Below are positions 7,566-16,800 of a stretch of 64,000 nucleotides of DNA, piece after piece. Source of the stretch: Roseovarius bejariae. Its GTDB lineage: Bacteria; Pseudomonadota; Alphaproteobacteria; Rhodobacterales; Rhodobacteraceae. A program made the position numbers and the translations under genes. Location: NCBI RefSeq assembly GCF_009669325.1, contig NZ_SZWE01000001.1, forward strand, positions 2,423,501 through 2,487,500, given 5' to 3'. Position 1 is the stretch's first letter; each line of letters begins with the position of its first letter. The notes under the pieces were generated by a model. The model worked only from the letters and a program-made list of their open reading frames with translations. It was not told where the DNA came from and ran no database searches.

Positions 7566-8669
7566 GTGCATCTGGTAATATTGGCGCTGGGTTTGGTGAG
7601 TGTCGCGTTGAGTGGCTATGCCATGTGGCGCGACCGGCCGCTGGAGTGGCGTTTTGCCTTGCCCGCGCGGGTTGAGGCCGCGGGCGAGCCGGTATTCGAG
7701 CGGGTGTTCGACTATGCGGTGTCAAAGGGCGTGGCCCATGCGCCGGCGATCCTGCTGGAGGAACAGGGCGCGCGGATTGCGTGGTTCGAAGGCTCGGCCG
7801 AGGCGCAGCCGGATGTGGATATTCACAGTGTCGAATTGCGTCAGGGCACTGACGGGTGGCAGGCGGGGAAACCTGCGGAATATATCACCCGCGATGGCCT
7901 TGGTGCGGCGATGGACCCGCGGCAGTTGGTGGTGACGCTGGGCAATGTGGTGGAGAACGAGGCGCGGGAGTCTTCTGTTTATGCCACGGTGGTTTCGGTT
8001 GGTGGCTGGGCCATGGCCTCGATCGCGGATGTGGAAATGGGGCCGGGTGGCCCGGTGTCGGCACGCAAGTTGAACCTGTCGCCGTTCCTGAACCGCTCGC
8101 ATTTGGTAAAATCGCCGATGGTGAACTATGCCGATGGCTCCCATGCCTTGCCGGCTTATTTCGAGATGGGTGGCACGCATGGGACCTTGGTGCGCTTCGG
8201 GCCGGAAGGCCGGGTGCGCGATACGCGGCGGATTGCCGGACCGGGCAAGATGATTCAGCCGATGATCGTGCCATTGGACGAGTCGCGCGCGGTGGCGTTT
8301 TTGCGGGATTTCGACCGCTCGGACCGGGTGTGGCTGTCGCGGACGCAGGATGGCGGACAAAGCTGGAGCGTGGCGGAAAAGACCGGCATGGCGAACCCAA
8401 GCGCGCCGGTGGCGGCGCTTGGCCTTGGCGCGGGCCGTATCCTGATGGTGGCCAATGACGTGAAGGGTGCGGGGGATTTACGCCTGTTGCTGTCTGAGGA
8501 TGAGGGCGCGACGTGGCGGGTTTTAAACGTATTGGAGCCTGCCGCCGCCGGGGCGCGCTATCCGATGTTGCGGCGGATGGGGGATACTTTTTTGCTGAGT
8601 TATTCGCATGATGCCAAGCGCGGCATTCGCACGGTCGTCTTCAACGCGGCATGGGTGGCTGCGCAATGA
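7566..8669 (+). CDS. BNR/Asp-box repeat protein, sialidase-like
   Basis: About 367 aa, with an N-terminal hydrophobic segment (LVILALGLVSVALSGYAMW) serving as signal or anchor. Two Asp-box repeats are visible, SRTQDGGQSW and LLSEDEGATW, and the rest has beta-propeller character. The sialidase family hydrolyses terminal sialic acids, but Asp boxes are structural and occur in non-enzymes. An arginine triad cannot be assigned with confidence. The start is GTG 7566 or TTG 7557; no ATG is available. It opens an operon of four overlapping genes ending in two glycosyltransferases, so a role in processing or export of the locus glycan is likely. Confidence 0.7.
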   Translation: MHLVILALGLVSVALSGYAMWRDRPLEWRFALPARVEAAGEPVFERVFDYAVSKGVAHAPAILLEEQGARIAWFEGSAEAQPDVDIHSVELRQGTDGWQAGKPAEYITRDGLGAAMDPRQLVVTLGNVVENEARESSVYATVVSVGGWAMASIADVEMGPGGPVSARKLNLSPFLNRSHLVKSPMVNYADGSHALPAYFEMGGTHGTLVRFGPEGRVRDTRRIAGPGKMIQPMIVPLDESRAVAFLRDFDRSDRVWLSRTQDGGQSWSVAEKTGMANPSAPVAALGLGAGRILMVANDVKGAGDLRLLLSEDEGATWRVLNVLEPAAAGARYPMLRRMGDTFLLSYSHDAKRGIRTVVFNAAWVAAQ

Positions 8670-9223
8670 GTGGAGTTTTGGCGAATATCGCCTTGGGGCT
8701 TGTGCTGGCTTGGGTTGTTTTCGCGCTGGCGGGCTGTGTCGTGGCCCCGTGGCTGGCCGTTGCCTTGGGCGCCGCGGTGGGCTTGGCGGTGGTGGGCTTG
8801 GCGCGCGAGACCTTGGTGCCCGGTGGCTTGGTCGCTGTGTTGGCGCCGTTCGGAGTGATGTTGCCCGCTTTGGCCCTGCGGCACATGGGCGGCAGTCTGG
8901 GCCTGCCCGTGGTGTCCTTCGGGACGCTTGAGATTGTCGTTTTCCTTGGGCTTTACGTGGCGTTTCTGGCGGCCTCGATGGGGGTGTTTCCGGTGGACCC
9001 TTACAGGTTGGGCTATGCGCCGATCCCTGTTGGTGTGATGGTTTTGGCAGTTTGCCTTTACGGGGCTTTGACAGGCAATCCGTTCCTGCCGCTTGTGGCG
9101 GTTCTGGGGCAGGTGGCCTGGGTCATGGGCTGGGGCAGCAGCAACTGGTTTGATTACGTGCTGCATGTAATGATGGTGCCGGTGGCGGTGGTTGTCTTGG
9201 TGCAAAGGGTGTTGGGCGGATGA
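8666..9223 (+). CDS. Hydrophobic membrane protein, function unknown
   Basis: A 185-aa protein, almost entirely hydrophobic, with five or six predicted membrane segments (for example IALGLVLAWVVFALAGCVV and LEIVVFLGLYVAFLAASMG). I recognise no family. It starts at an ATGA overlap with the BNR gene and ends in another ATGA overlap with the next glycosyltransferase, so it is translationally coupled to both. Context suggests a membrane component of the exopolysaccharide machinery. Confidence 0.75.
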   Translation: MSGVLANIALGLVLAWVVFALAGCVVAPWLAVALGAAVGLAVVGLARETLVPGGLVAVLAPFGVMLPALALRHMGGSLGLPVVSFGTLEIVVFLGLYVAFLAASMGVFPVDPYRLGYAPIPVGVMVLAVCLYGALTGNPFLPLVAVLGQVAWVMGWGSSNWFDYVLHVMMVPVAVVVLVQRVLGG

Positions 9224-10245
9224 GCCTTTTGGAAAAGCTTTCGCGCCGCTGGCGGTTGTGGCGTGAGGGGCGGCGGTTCAAGCGCTCCTTGCGGCATGTG
9301 CAGGGGACGGCGGGGCCTGTGGGCCAGCCCGGTGATGTGGTCGTTGTCGCGCTGGTGCGGGACGGGGCGTATTACCTGGAAGACTTCCTGCGCTATTATC
9401 GGGGCTTAGGCGCGGCTGGGTTCGTGTTTTGCGACAATGGGTCGAGCGATGGCACCTTGGAGCGGTTGCGCGATGAGGCGGATTGCGTGGTGCTGCAATC
9501 GACCCTGCCGTGGGGTGAGGTGGAAAATCGGTTTCGCAACCATGCCGCCAAGGTGCATTGCGCGGGGCGCTGGTGTCTTTATGCCGATATGGACGAGCAG
9601 TTCACCTTCGAGGGGGCCGAGCGGATCGGGTTGCCCGGCTTGGTGCGCTATCTGGAAAGCCGAGGGCAAACGGCGCTTGTGGCGCAGATGTTGGAGATGT
9701 TCCCGGACGGGCCTTTGCGGGCGGCGGCGGGGTGGAGCTTGGCCGAGAGCGTGGAACGGTTTCGCTTTCACGATCTGCGGGAAGTCGCGCGGTATGACTA
9801 CCATTCGCCGGAGGTGTCGTTTCGCTATGCGCTGGGCCAGAACAGCGTGGCCAGTGATCGGATCAAAGTGATGTTCGGCGGGGTGCGAAAGCGCGTCTTC
9901 GGGGAGGACTGTTGCCTGACCAAGCATCCGCTTGTTTTCGTGGGTGAGGGTGTTGAGCCGGGGGTGCATCCCCACGCCAGCGCCGGGGTGATCTGTGCCG
10001 ATTTCACGGGGCTGATCCTGCATTACAAGTTCGCGGGTGATGCGGCGGCGCGGGATGCCGATACGCTGGCGCGCGGGGTGAGTGTGCATGGCGAAGATGC
10101 CAAGCGGCTGGAAGCCTTTGCCGACGAGGGTTTGAGCCTGTGGTCGGATGCCGCGCGCGAGGATCAGAGTTTCGCGGCTTTGGAGGCGGAGGGTTTCATG
10201 GTGCGGTCCGAAGGGTACCTGCGGTATCTGGAGGCAGGCGCATGA
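9220..10245 (+). CDS. Glycosyltransferase family 2-like protein (Glyco_tranf_2_4 type)
   Basis: A 341-aa predicted glycosyltransferase. VVVVALVRDGAYYLEDFLRYYRGLGAAGFVFCDNGSSDGT is the GT-A nucleotide-binding start, and CLYADMDEQF supplies the DxD-like metal site. This subtype (PF13704-like) is common in capsule and LPS loci. ATGA overlaps at both ends couple it to its neighbours. Donor and acceptor sugars cannot be predicted. Confidence 0.82.
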   Translation: MSLLEKLSRRWRLWREGRRFKRSLRHVQGTAGPVGQPGDVVVVALVRDGAYYLEDFLRYYRGLGAAGFVFCDNGSSDGTLERLRDEADCVVLQSTLPWGEVENRFRNHAAKVHCAGRWCLYADMDEQFTFEGAERIGLPGLVRYLESRGQTALVAQMLEMFPDGPLRAAAGWSLAESVERFRFHDLREVARYDYHSPEVSFRYALGQNSVASDRIKVMFGGVRKRVFGEDCCLTKHPLVFVGEGVEPGVHPHASAGVICADFTGLILHYKFAGDAAARDADTLARGVSVHGEDAKRLEAFADEGLSLWSDAAREDQSFAALEAEGFMVRSEGYLRYLEAGA

Positions 10246-11195
10246 GCCTTGATCACTTGGCCATCGTCATTATCGGGCGCAACGAGGGCGCGCGCTTCCT
10301 GACCTGTCTGGAGGCCTTGCCCAAGGGCGTGTCGCAGGTGATTTACGTTGATTCCGGCTCGACCGATGGCAGCATCGAGGCGGCGCGGGAGTATGGCGCC
10401 GAGGTGGTCGATCTGGACCGGGGCCGGCCCTTTACGGCGGCGCGGGCGCGCAACGCGGGGATTGCCCGGATCGATGGTGCGGAACTGGTGCAGTTTCTGG
10501 ATGGGGATTGCGCGCTGCGGGAGGGGTGGATTGACGCCGCTGTGGCGCGGTTGAAGGCCGACGAGGGGTTGGCCGTGGTTTGTGGGCGTCGGCGGGAGAG
10601 GTTCCCGGAGGCGAGTGTTTTCAATCGCCTGTGCGATGCGGAATGGGATACGCCCATCGGACCGGCATTGGCCTGTGGCGGTGATGCGATGATGCGGGTG
10701 GAGGCGCTGCGCGCGGTGGATGGCTACAACGGTGATTTGATCGCCGGGGAGGAGCCGGAACTCTGTGTCAGGTTGCGCGCGGCGGGCTGGCGGATCGAGC
10801 GGCTGGATGCGGAAATGACATGGCATGACGCGGCGATGACGCGCTTTGGCCAGTGGTGGACGCGGAGCAAGCGGGCGGGGCATGCCTTTGCCGAAGGCGC
10901 GGCCCTGCATGGGGCGCCGCCCGAGCAGCATTGGGTGCGCGAAACCCGGCGGGCGTTGTTGGGGGGGGCGGTTTTGCCCGTGGTGATTTTGGGCGCGTTT
11001 TTAGTGTCGCCTTGGTTGGGGGTGATCTTGGCGCTGGCCTATCCGGCGCAGGTGGTCCGGTTGGGCCTGCGGGATGGGGATTGGACGCGAGCGATGTTTA
11101 TTGTTTTGGGAAAGTTTGCCGAGGCGCAGGGCGCGCTGGGCTATTACCTGTCGCGGCTCAGGGGCCGCAAACAGAGCCTTGTGGAATACAAGTGA
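10242..11195 (+). CDS. Glycosyltransferase family 2 with C-terminal membrane segments
   Basis: A 317-aa GT2 enzyme. VIIGRNEGARFLTCLEAL begins the GT-A fold, VIYVDSGSTDGS binds nucleotide, LVQFLDGDC carries the DxD motif, and the GGDAMM...GEEPELCVRLRAAGW region holds the catalytic base. Two hydrophobic segments near residues 235-275 anchor it to the inner membrane. The start overlaps the upstream gene (ATGA). Its stop abuts the stop of the convergent wecG-like gene with no gap (TGATCA). Confidence 0.88.
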   Translation: MSLDHLAIVIIGRNEGARFLTCLEALPKGVSQVIYVDSGSTDGSIEAAREYGAEVVDLDRGRPFTAARARNAGIARIDGAELVQFLDGDCALREGWIDAAVARLKADEGLAVVCGRRRERFPEASVFNRLCDAEWDTPIGPALACGGDAMMRVEALRAVDGYNGDLIAGEEPELCVRLRAAGWRIERLDAEMTWHDAAMTRFGQWWTRSKRAGHAFAEGAALHGAPPEQHWVRETRRALLGGAVLPVVILGAFLVSPWLGVILALAYPAQVVRLGLRDGDWTRAMFIVLGKFAEAQGALGYYLSRLRGRKQSLVEYK

Positions 11196-11945
11196 TCAGG
11201 CGCGGTTGCGGCGCGCTTCGAGCATCCGTCCCGGTAATACGGCAAGGCATTTGACGTAGCGCGGACCGAGGCGCAGGGGGCTGGAGAGCGCGCGCCAGAG
11301 CCATTCCATTTTCAGTTTGCGCACCCAAAGCGGCGCGCGGCGTTGCTGGCCTGCGATGAAATCAAGGCCCGCGCCGATGGAGGCAAAGCCGGTCTCGGGT
11401 GCAAGGCCGCGGGCGCGGGCGGCGAAAGTTTCCTGTTTCGGTGCGCCGAGGGCGAGGAAACACAGGCCGATGCCTTGGGCCTTGAGATCGGCGCAGATCT
11501 GCGCGGCGGCCTCGCCTTGCGGATCAAAGCCCATGGGTGGCGCGTGGGTATAGGCCACGGTGAGGCCGGGGATATCAGCCATGAGGGTTTGCGCGGCCTT
11601 GGATAGCGTGTTGTCTGTACTACCGACGAAGGCAACCGTGCGCCGGGTTTCGGCGGCGAGCTTGCACAGGGGAACGATGAGTTCGGAGCCGGGCATGAGA
11701 TCGACCGGCTGTCGCGCGATGCGCGACAGCGTAACGATGGGCCAGCCATCGGCGATCACCAGATCCTGGGCCGCGTAGGCCTCGGTGAAGGCGGGCGAGG
11801 CGTTCATCTTGACGATGTGATCGAGGTTAATGGTGGCCAGGGCAAAGCCCTCGCGCGCTTCAAGTTTTTGGCGGATGTCGGCCATGAGGCCCGCGCGACT
11901 GGGCCGGTTGACGGTGATGACCTGATCGCGGAAGGCGAATTGCAC
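11196..11945 (-). CDS. WecG/TagA/CpsF family glycosyltransferase (GT26)
   Basis: A 249-aa GT26 enzyme. ALATINLDHIVKMN...ADGWPIVTLSRI is the family's N-terminal signature, and FLALGAPKQETFAAR with SIGAGLDFIAGQQRRAP forms the C-terminal core. Members add a ManNAc(A) or similar residue to an undecaprenyl-linked sugar at the inner membrane. It is the only minus-strand gene in this part of the locus and lies between the GT2 operon and the Wzy-like gene. Confidence 0.93.
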   Translation of the reverse strand: MQFAFRDQVITVNRPSRAGLMADIRQKLEAREGFALATINLDHIVKMNASPAFTEAYAAQDLVIADGWPIVTLSRIARQPVDLMPGSELIVPLCKLAAETRRTVAFVGSTDNTLSKAAQTLMADIPGLTVAYTHAPPMGFDPQGEAAAQICADLKAQGIGLCFLALGAPKQETFAARARGLAPETGFASIGAGLDFIAGQQRRAPLWVRKLKMEWLWRALSSPLRLGPRYVKCLAVLPGRMLEARRNRA

Positions 11946-12137
11946 GCTGAATACTCCGTTACCCCGTGGCCCCTTGGCGGTTTTAGGGGCAAATTCGCGT
12001 CAAGGCCAGAGGGGCGTTGCAAGGGGGCCATTGCCAATCCCGAAACGGTGTATCCTGAAACGAGAGGGGCGACGTGGGCGCGGCGCGGTGGTACTGTCGC
12101 GGCCCAAGAGGCCCGTGCAGGACGCTAAAACACCGAT

Positions 12138-13595
12138 ATGCCCAACCCGATTGCCTATCTCGCCTTGATGCTCTGGCCGCTGGTCAGCGTGGTGCTGTTC
12201 AGGCGCCTGTCGCCCGAGCGTGCGGTGATCTGGACCATTCTGGGGGCTTACCTGGTGTTGCCGCCGATTGCCGAGTTCGACCTGCCCTTGGTGCCGGATA
12301 TGGACAAGTTCTCGATTTCGAGCATTTGTGCCTTTGGCGGTGCGCTGTTCATTCTCAGAGACAAGGTGCGGATCTGGCCGCGCTCGACGTTCACGGCGCT
12401 TCTGGCGCTGGGTTTTGTCCTGGTGGCGATCCCGACGGTTTTGACCAACCGCGAACCGATTGTCTTCGAGGTGCTTTCAGGGGCCGATCCGATTGTTTTC
12501 GAGACCGGAAGCCTGCCGGGGTTGCGGTTGATCGACATGGCTTCGGTCCTGTCCAACCAGATGATTGTCTTGCTGCCGTTCCTGTTGGGGCGGCAGTATC
12601 TGGGTACGGACAAGGGCCTGCGGGAACTGGCTCTGGCCTTTGCGATTGGCGGGCTGGCCTATTCCGTTCCCTCGCTGTTCGAGATTCGATTCAGTCCGCA
12701 GTTGAACACCTGGATTTACGGGTTCTTCCAGCACAGTTTCGCGCAGATGATGCGCGATGGGGGCTTCCGGCCCATCGTCTTTTTGCCCCATGCCCTGTGG
12801 CTGGCCTTGTTCATGGTGACAGCGCTTGTGTCGGCGGTGGCCTTGGCGCGCAACACCGAAGGGGCAGAACAGCGCCGCTGGATGGTGGCGGTGGTTTACC
12901 TGCTGATCGTCCTGTACCTGTGCAAAAGCCTTGCCTCACAGCTTTATGCGCTGGGTCTTGTGCCGATGGTCTTTCTTGTGCCGTATCGGTGGCAGGCGTT
13001 GCTTGCGGTGGTGCTGGCCATGGTCGCGATTTCATGGCCGATGTTGCGCAATCTGGGGCTTATTCCATTGGATGCGATCCTTGCGCAGGCCGAGGCGATC
13101 AGCCCGGATCGGGCGCATTCCCTTGGTTATCGGTTCGACAACGAGAACGCGCTTTTGCAACGCGCGCATGAAAAGGACCTGTTCGGCTGGGGCGGATGGG
13201 GCCGAAACCTTGTGCGGCATATGGCGACGGGGGAGATCCTGTCGATTCCGGATGGGCGTTGGATTTTGACCTTCGGCACGTTTGGCTGGGTGGGATACCT
13301 GTGTGAAATGGGGCTACTGGCCTTGCCGATGGTGATGCTGTTCATGCAGATCGGCAAAGCAGGGCGGTCCCTGTCGCCGTTCGCCACGCCAATGGCCCTG
13401 ATCCTGGGGGCGACCATGGTGGACATGCTGCTGAACGATACGCTGGTGCCGGTCGTCTGGCTGGTGGCCGGGGCGGTGCTTGGCTATGCCGAGACCCTGC
13501 GGTTCGGCCGCGAGCAAACACCGCGCCCCTTCACGGGGGATGGACCGATGATTGGCGGGACGCGGAACAGGTCGCGGCGGCGCACGGTGATGTAG
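12138..13595 (+). CDS. Wzy-like O-antigen/exopolysaccharide polymerase
   Basis: A 485-aa membrane protein with about ten to twelve hydrophobic segments and a large loop around residues 320-400 containing RAHSLGYRFDNENALLQRAHEKDLFGWGGWGRN. The HxxxxxRxxNE...A...P/LFGWG pattern is that of the WzyC/O-antigen ligase superfamily. It would polymerise undecaprenyl-linked repeats in the periplasm. Pairing with the Wzx and Wzz genes downstream makes the polymerase reading more likely than ligase. Confidence 0.85.
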   Translation: MPNPIAYLALMLWPLVSVVLFRRLSPERAVIWTILGAYLVLPPIAEFDLPLVPDMDKFSISSICAFGGALFILRDKVRIWPRSTFTALLALGFVLVAIPTVLTNREPIVFEVLSGADPIVFETGSLPGLRLIDMASVLSNQMIVLLPFLLGRQYLGTDKGLRELALAFAIGGLAYSVPSLFEIRFSPQLNTWIYGFFQHSFAQMMRDGGFRPIVFLPHALWLALFMVTALVSAVALARNTEGAEQRRWMVAVVYLLIVLYLCKSLASQLYALGLVPMVFLVPYRWQALLAVVLAMVAISWPMLRNLGLIPLDAILAQAEAISPDRAHSLGYRFDNENALLQRAHEKDLFGWGGWGRNLVRHMATGEILSIPDGRWILTFGTFGWVGYLCEMGLLALPMVMLFMQIGKAGRSLSPFATPMALILGATMVDMLLNDTLVPVVWLVAGAVLGYAETLRFGREQTPRPFTGDGPMIGGTRNRSRRRTVM

Positions 13596-13646
13596 CGGCG
13601 ATTCTATCGCCTTGGTGCTTTGGATGAGGTGAATTGTGGCAGATTG

Positions 13647-13675
13647 TTCACCATCCACGAATAATTCGCTATACT
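13647..13675 (+). promoter_or_regulatory. Candidate promoter of the PKS/NRPS operon
   Basis: TTCACC (13647-13652), a 17-bp spacer and TATACT (13670-13675). The surrounding 190 bp between the Wzy-like gene and the PKS is the most AT-rich stretch of the locus and also holds a small stem (TGTAGA/TCTACA, 13718-13736). The assignment is by eye. Confidence 0.4.
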
Positions 13676-13847
13676 CACAATGTATCGTTGTCGGGTATCA
13701 ATGCGACAGCCTGGGGCTGTAGAATTAAAATCTACATAAAATCAATTATTTAAGGGGAGGGCCTGCGGCGGGACATGCCTCAACACTATGGCGCGTTTGT
13801 GTCGGCTCGTGTATCGTGAGTATGGGGGCATTTGCAGGTCTGAAGAC

Positions 13848-16800
13848 ATGTCGAATGCGGTTAATGAGTGGGTAACGTCCGAACGCATGCAATCCGGGGG
13901 GGAAGACCCGATTGCGATTGTCGGTATGGCGGTGGATCTGCCGGGGGCGCCCACGGTAAATAAATTTTGGGATAACCTTCGCGACGGGATCGAATCGATC
14001 GAGCCGTTGGACGAAGAGGCTTTGCTTGCTGCAGGCGAAACGCCGGAGCGCATGCATCACAAGGATTACGTGGCATCGGCGGCGCGGATGGCGGCGTTTG
14101 ACGAATTCGACGCCGAGTTTTTCGGCTTTTCCGCCAAGGAAGCGGCCATTCTGGACCCGCAGCATCGCAAGTTCATGGAGGTCACTTGGGGCGCGCTTGA
14201 AAACGCGGGGCACATGCCGGAGCGCTTCAAGGGGGATATTGGTGTCTATGCCGGGTGTGGCATGGGCAGTTATTTCTATTTCAACATCTGCTCCAATCCC
14301 GGCCTGTTGGACGATGTGGGCATGTTCCTGTTGCGCCATACGGGCAACGACAAGGATTTCCTGGCCACGCGGATCAGTCATATCCTCGACCTCAAGGGGC
14401 CGAGCATCAACATTCAGACGGCCTGTTCGACCTCATTGGTTGCGGTGCATTATGCCTGTAACGCGCTGCGGCAGGGCGATTGCGATATGGCCTTGGCCGG
14501 GGGGGTGACCATCGAGTTGCCGCATGGCCGGGGGTACGTCTTCAAGGAAAACGAGATCCTGTCGCCCGATGGGCACTGCCATGCCTTCGATCATCGCGCC
14601 AAGGGCACGGTCTTTGGCAGCGGTGCGGGTTGTGTCGCGCTGCGCCGGTTGAGCGATGCCGTGGCGGATGGCGATCACATTTGGGCAGTGATCCGTGGGT
14701 CTGCCGTGAACAACGACGGGGCCGACAAGGCCAGCTATCTGGCGCCTTCGGTGGATGGGCAGGCGGCGGCGGTGTCCAAGGCGTTAGAGAACGCTGGCGT
14801 ATCGCCCGAGACCGTGGATTACGTGGAATGCCATGGGACCGGCACCTATCTGGGTGATCCGATCGAGGTGTCGGCCCTGAGCGAGGCGTTTTCCAAGGGG
14901 ACGGATGCGACCGGGTATTGCCGGATCGGATCGGTCAAGACAAACATTGGCCATTTGGACACGGCGGCGGGAGTGGCCAGCCTGACCAAGGCCAGCCTTG
15001 CCCTGCATCACAAGCAGATGCCGCCAAGCCTTGGGTATGAAGCGCCGAATCCGGCGATTGATTTCGAGACCAGCCCGTTTGCGGTGAACGACAGCTTGCG
15101 CGATTGGGACGGGCGCGGCAGCCCGCGTCGCGCCGGGGTCAATTCGCTGGGCGTTGGCGGGACCAATGCCCATGCCGTTTTGGAAGAAGCACCCGCGCGG
15201 GGGCCTTCGGACGAGTCCGACTGGCCCTTCCATGTGCTGTGCCTGTCGGGGCGGAGCAAATCGGCGTTGGAAGGCAATTCCAGGGCTTTGGCCGCGCATT
15301 TGCGGGCCAACCCGGAGGCGGATTTGGCCGACGTGGCGTGGACCCTGAAAGAGGGGCGGCGGGCGTTCGGCAAGCGCCGGGTTCTGGTGGCCGAATCCGC
15401 GCTCGAGGCGGCAGAGTTGCTGGAAACGGGTGACACCCGGCGGGTGTTCACGCATGACGCGCTTGGGCCATCGCCCGAGGTGGTCTTCATGTTCCCCGGC
15501 GGCGGTGCGCAATACGTGGATATGGCGCGGGACCTTTATGAGACCGAGCCGGTGTTCGCCGAGTGGATGGACCGGGGGCTGGACCATCTTCAGGCGCAGT
15601 TGGACTATGACATTCGTGCGCTCTGGATGCCCGAAGAGGGCGGTGCCGAGGCGGCGCGGGAGCGGTTGAAGCAACCCTCGGTGCAGCTTCCGCTGATCAT
15701 GATCGTGGAATATGCGTTGGCGCAGTTGTGGATGTCGTGGGGCGTGAAACCCGCTGCACTGGTCGGTCATTCCATGGGGGAAAACACGGCGGCCTGTCTG
15801 GCCGGAGTAATGGCATTCGAGGATTGTATTGATCTGGTCCTGCTGCGCGGGCGGCTGTTTGATACGGTGCCCAAGGGCGGGATGCTGAGTATCTCGTTGC
15901 CGGTGGCCGAGATCGAGGCGCTGGTGGGCGATGATCTGGATATCGCCAGTGTGAACGCGCCGGAACTGAGCGCGGTTTCGGGGCCGGATGCGGCGCTGGA
16001 TGCCTTGGCCGAAAAGTTGGATGCCATGGGGGCCGAATACAGCCGCGTGGCGATTGATATTGCCGCACATTCGCGGATGCTGGACCCGATTCTGGCGAAG
16101 TTCCGTGAGTTCCTGGCCGGGCTTGAGTTGAATGCGCCGAACCTTCCGGTGATGTCGAACCGCACCGGCGCGGTTTTGACCGCCGAGGAGGCCACAAGCC
16201 CCGATTATTGGACCGCGCAGTTGCGCAACCGGGTGGAATTTGCCGCCTGTGTGGAAGCTTTGGCCGCAGTGCCGGGGCGCGTGTATCTGGAGGTCGGGCC
16301 GGGCAAGGCCCTGAGCTCCTTGGCGCAGATGAGCCCGGAGGTGGCGCCGGGGCAGGTGCTCAGCAGCCTGCGGCACCCGGATCAGGATATGGCCGACGAT
16401 GCCTATTTCCTAGGCGTGATCGGGCGGCTTTGGGCCTGTGGCGTTGAGGCCGACTGGAGCCAGATTTGGGGCGAGGCCAAGCGGCAGCGCCTGCCGCTGC
16501 CGGGCTATGCCTTCCAGCGCAAACGCTATTTCATCGAGCCGGGCACGGCGGCGGTTTCCGAGGCCGCGCCGCGCGCCTTGATGCGGCAGGAGGACATGGC
16601 CGACTGGGGCTGGCGGGCCAAGTGGGTGCCGCGCTTTGCCGAGTCGGAACTGGTGGCCGATGCGGATTTGGCCGCCCTGCCGGTGCAAAACTGGCTGTTC
16701 TTCATGGACGACGCCGGGGTTGCCGAGGCGGCCGCCGAGCGGTTGGACAGCGCGGGCCATCGCGTGGTGCGCGTGGTGTCGGGCGATACCACGCAGGCGC

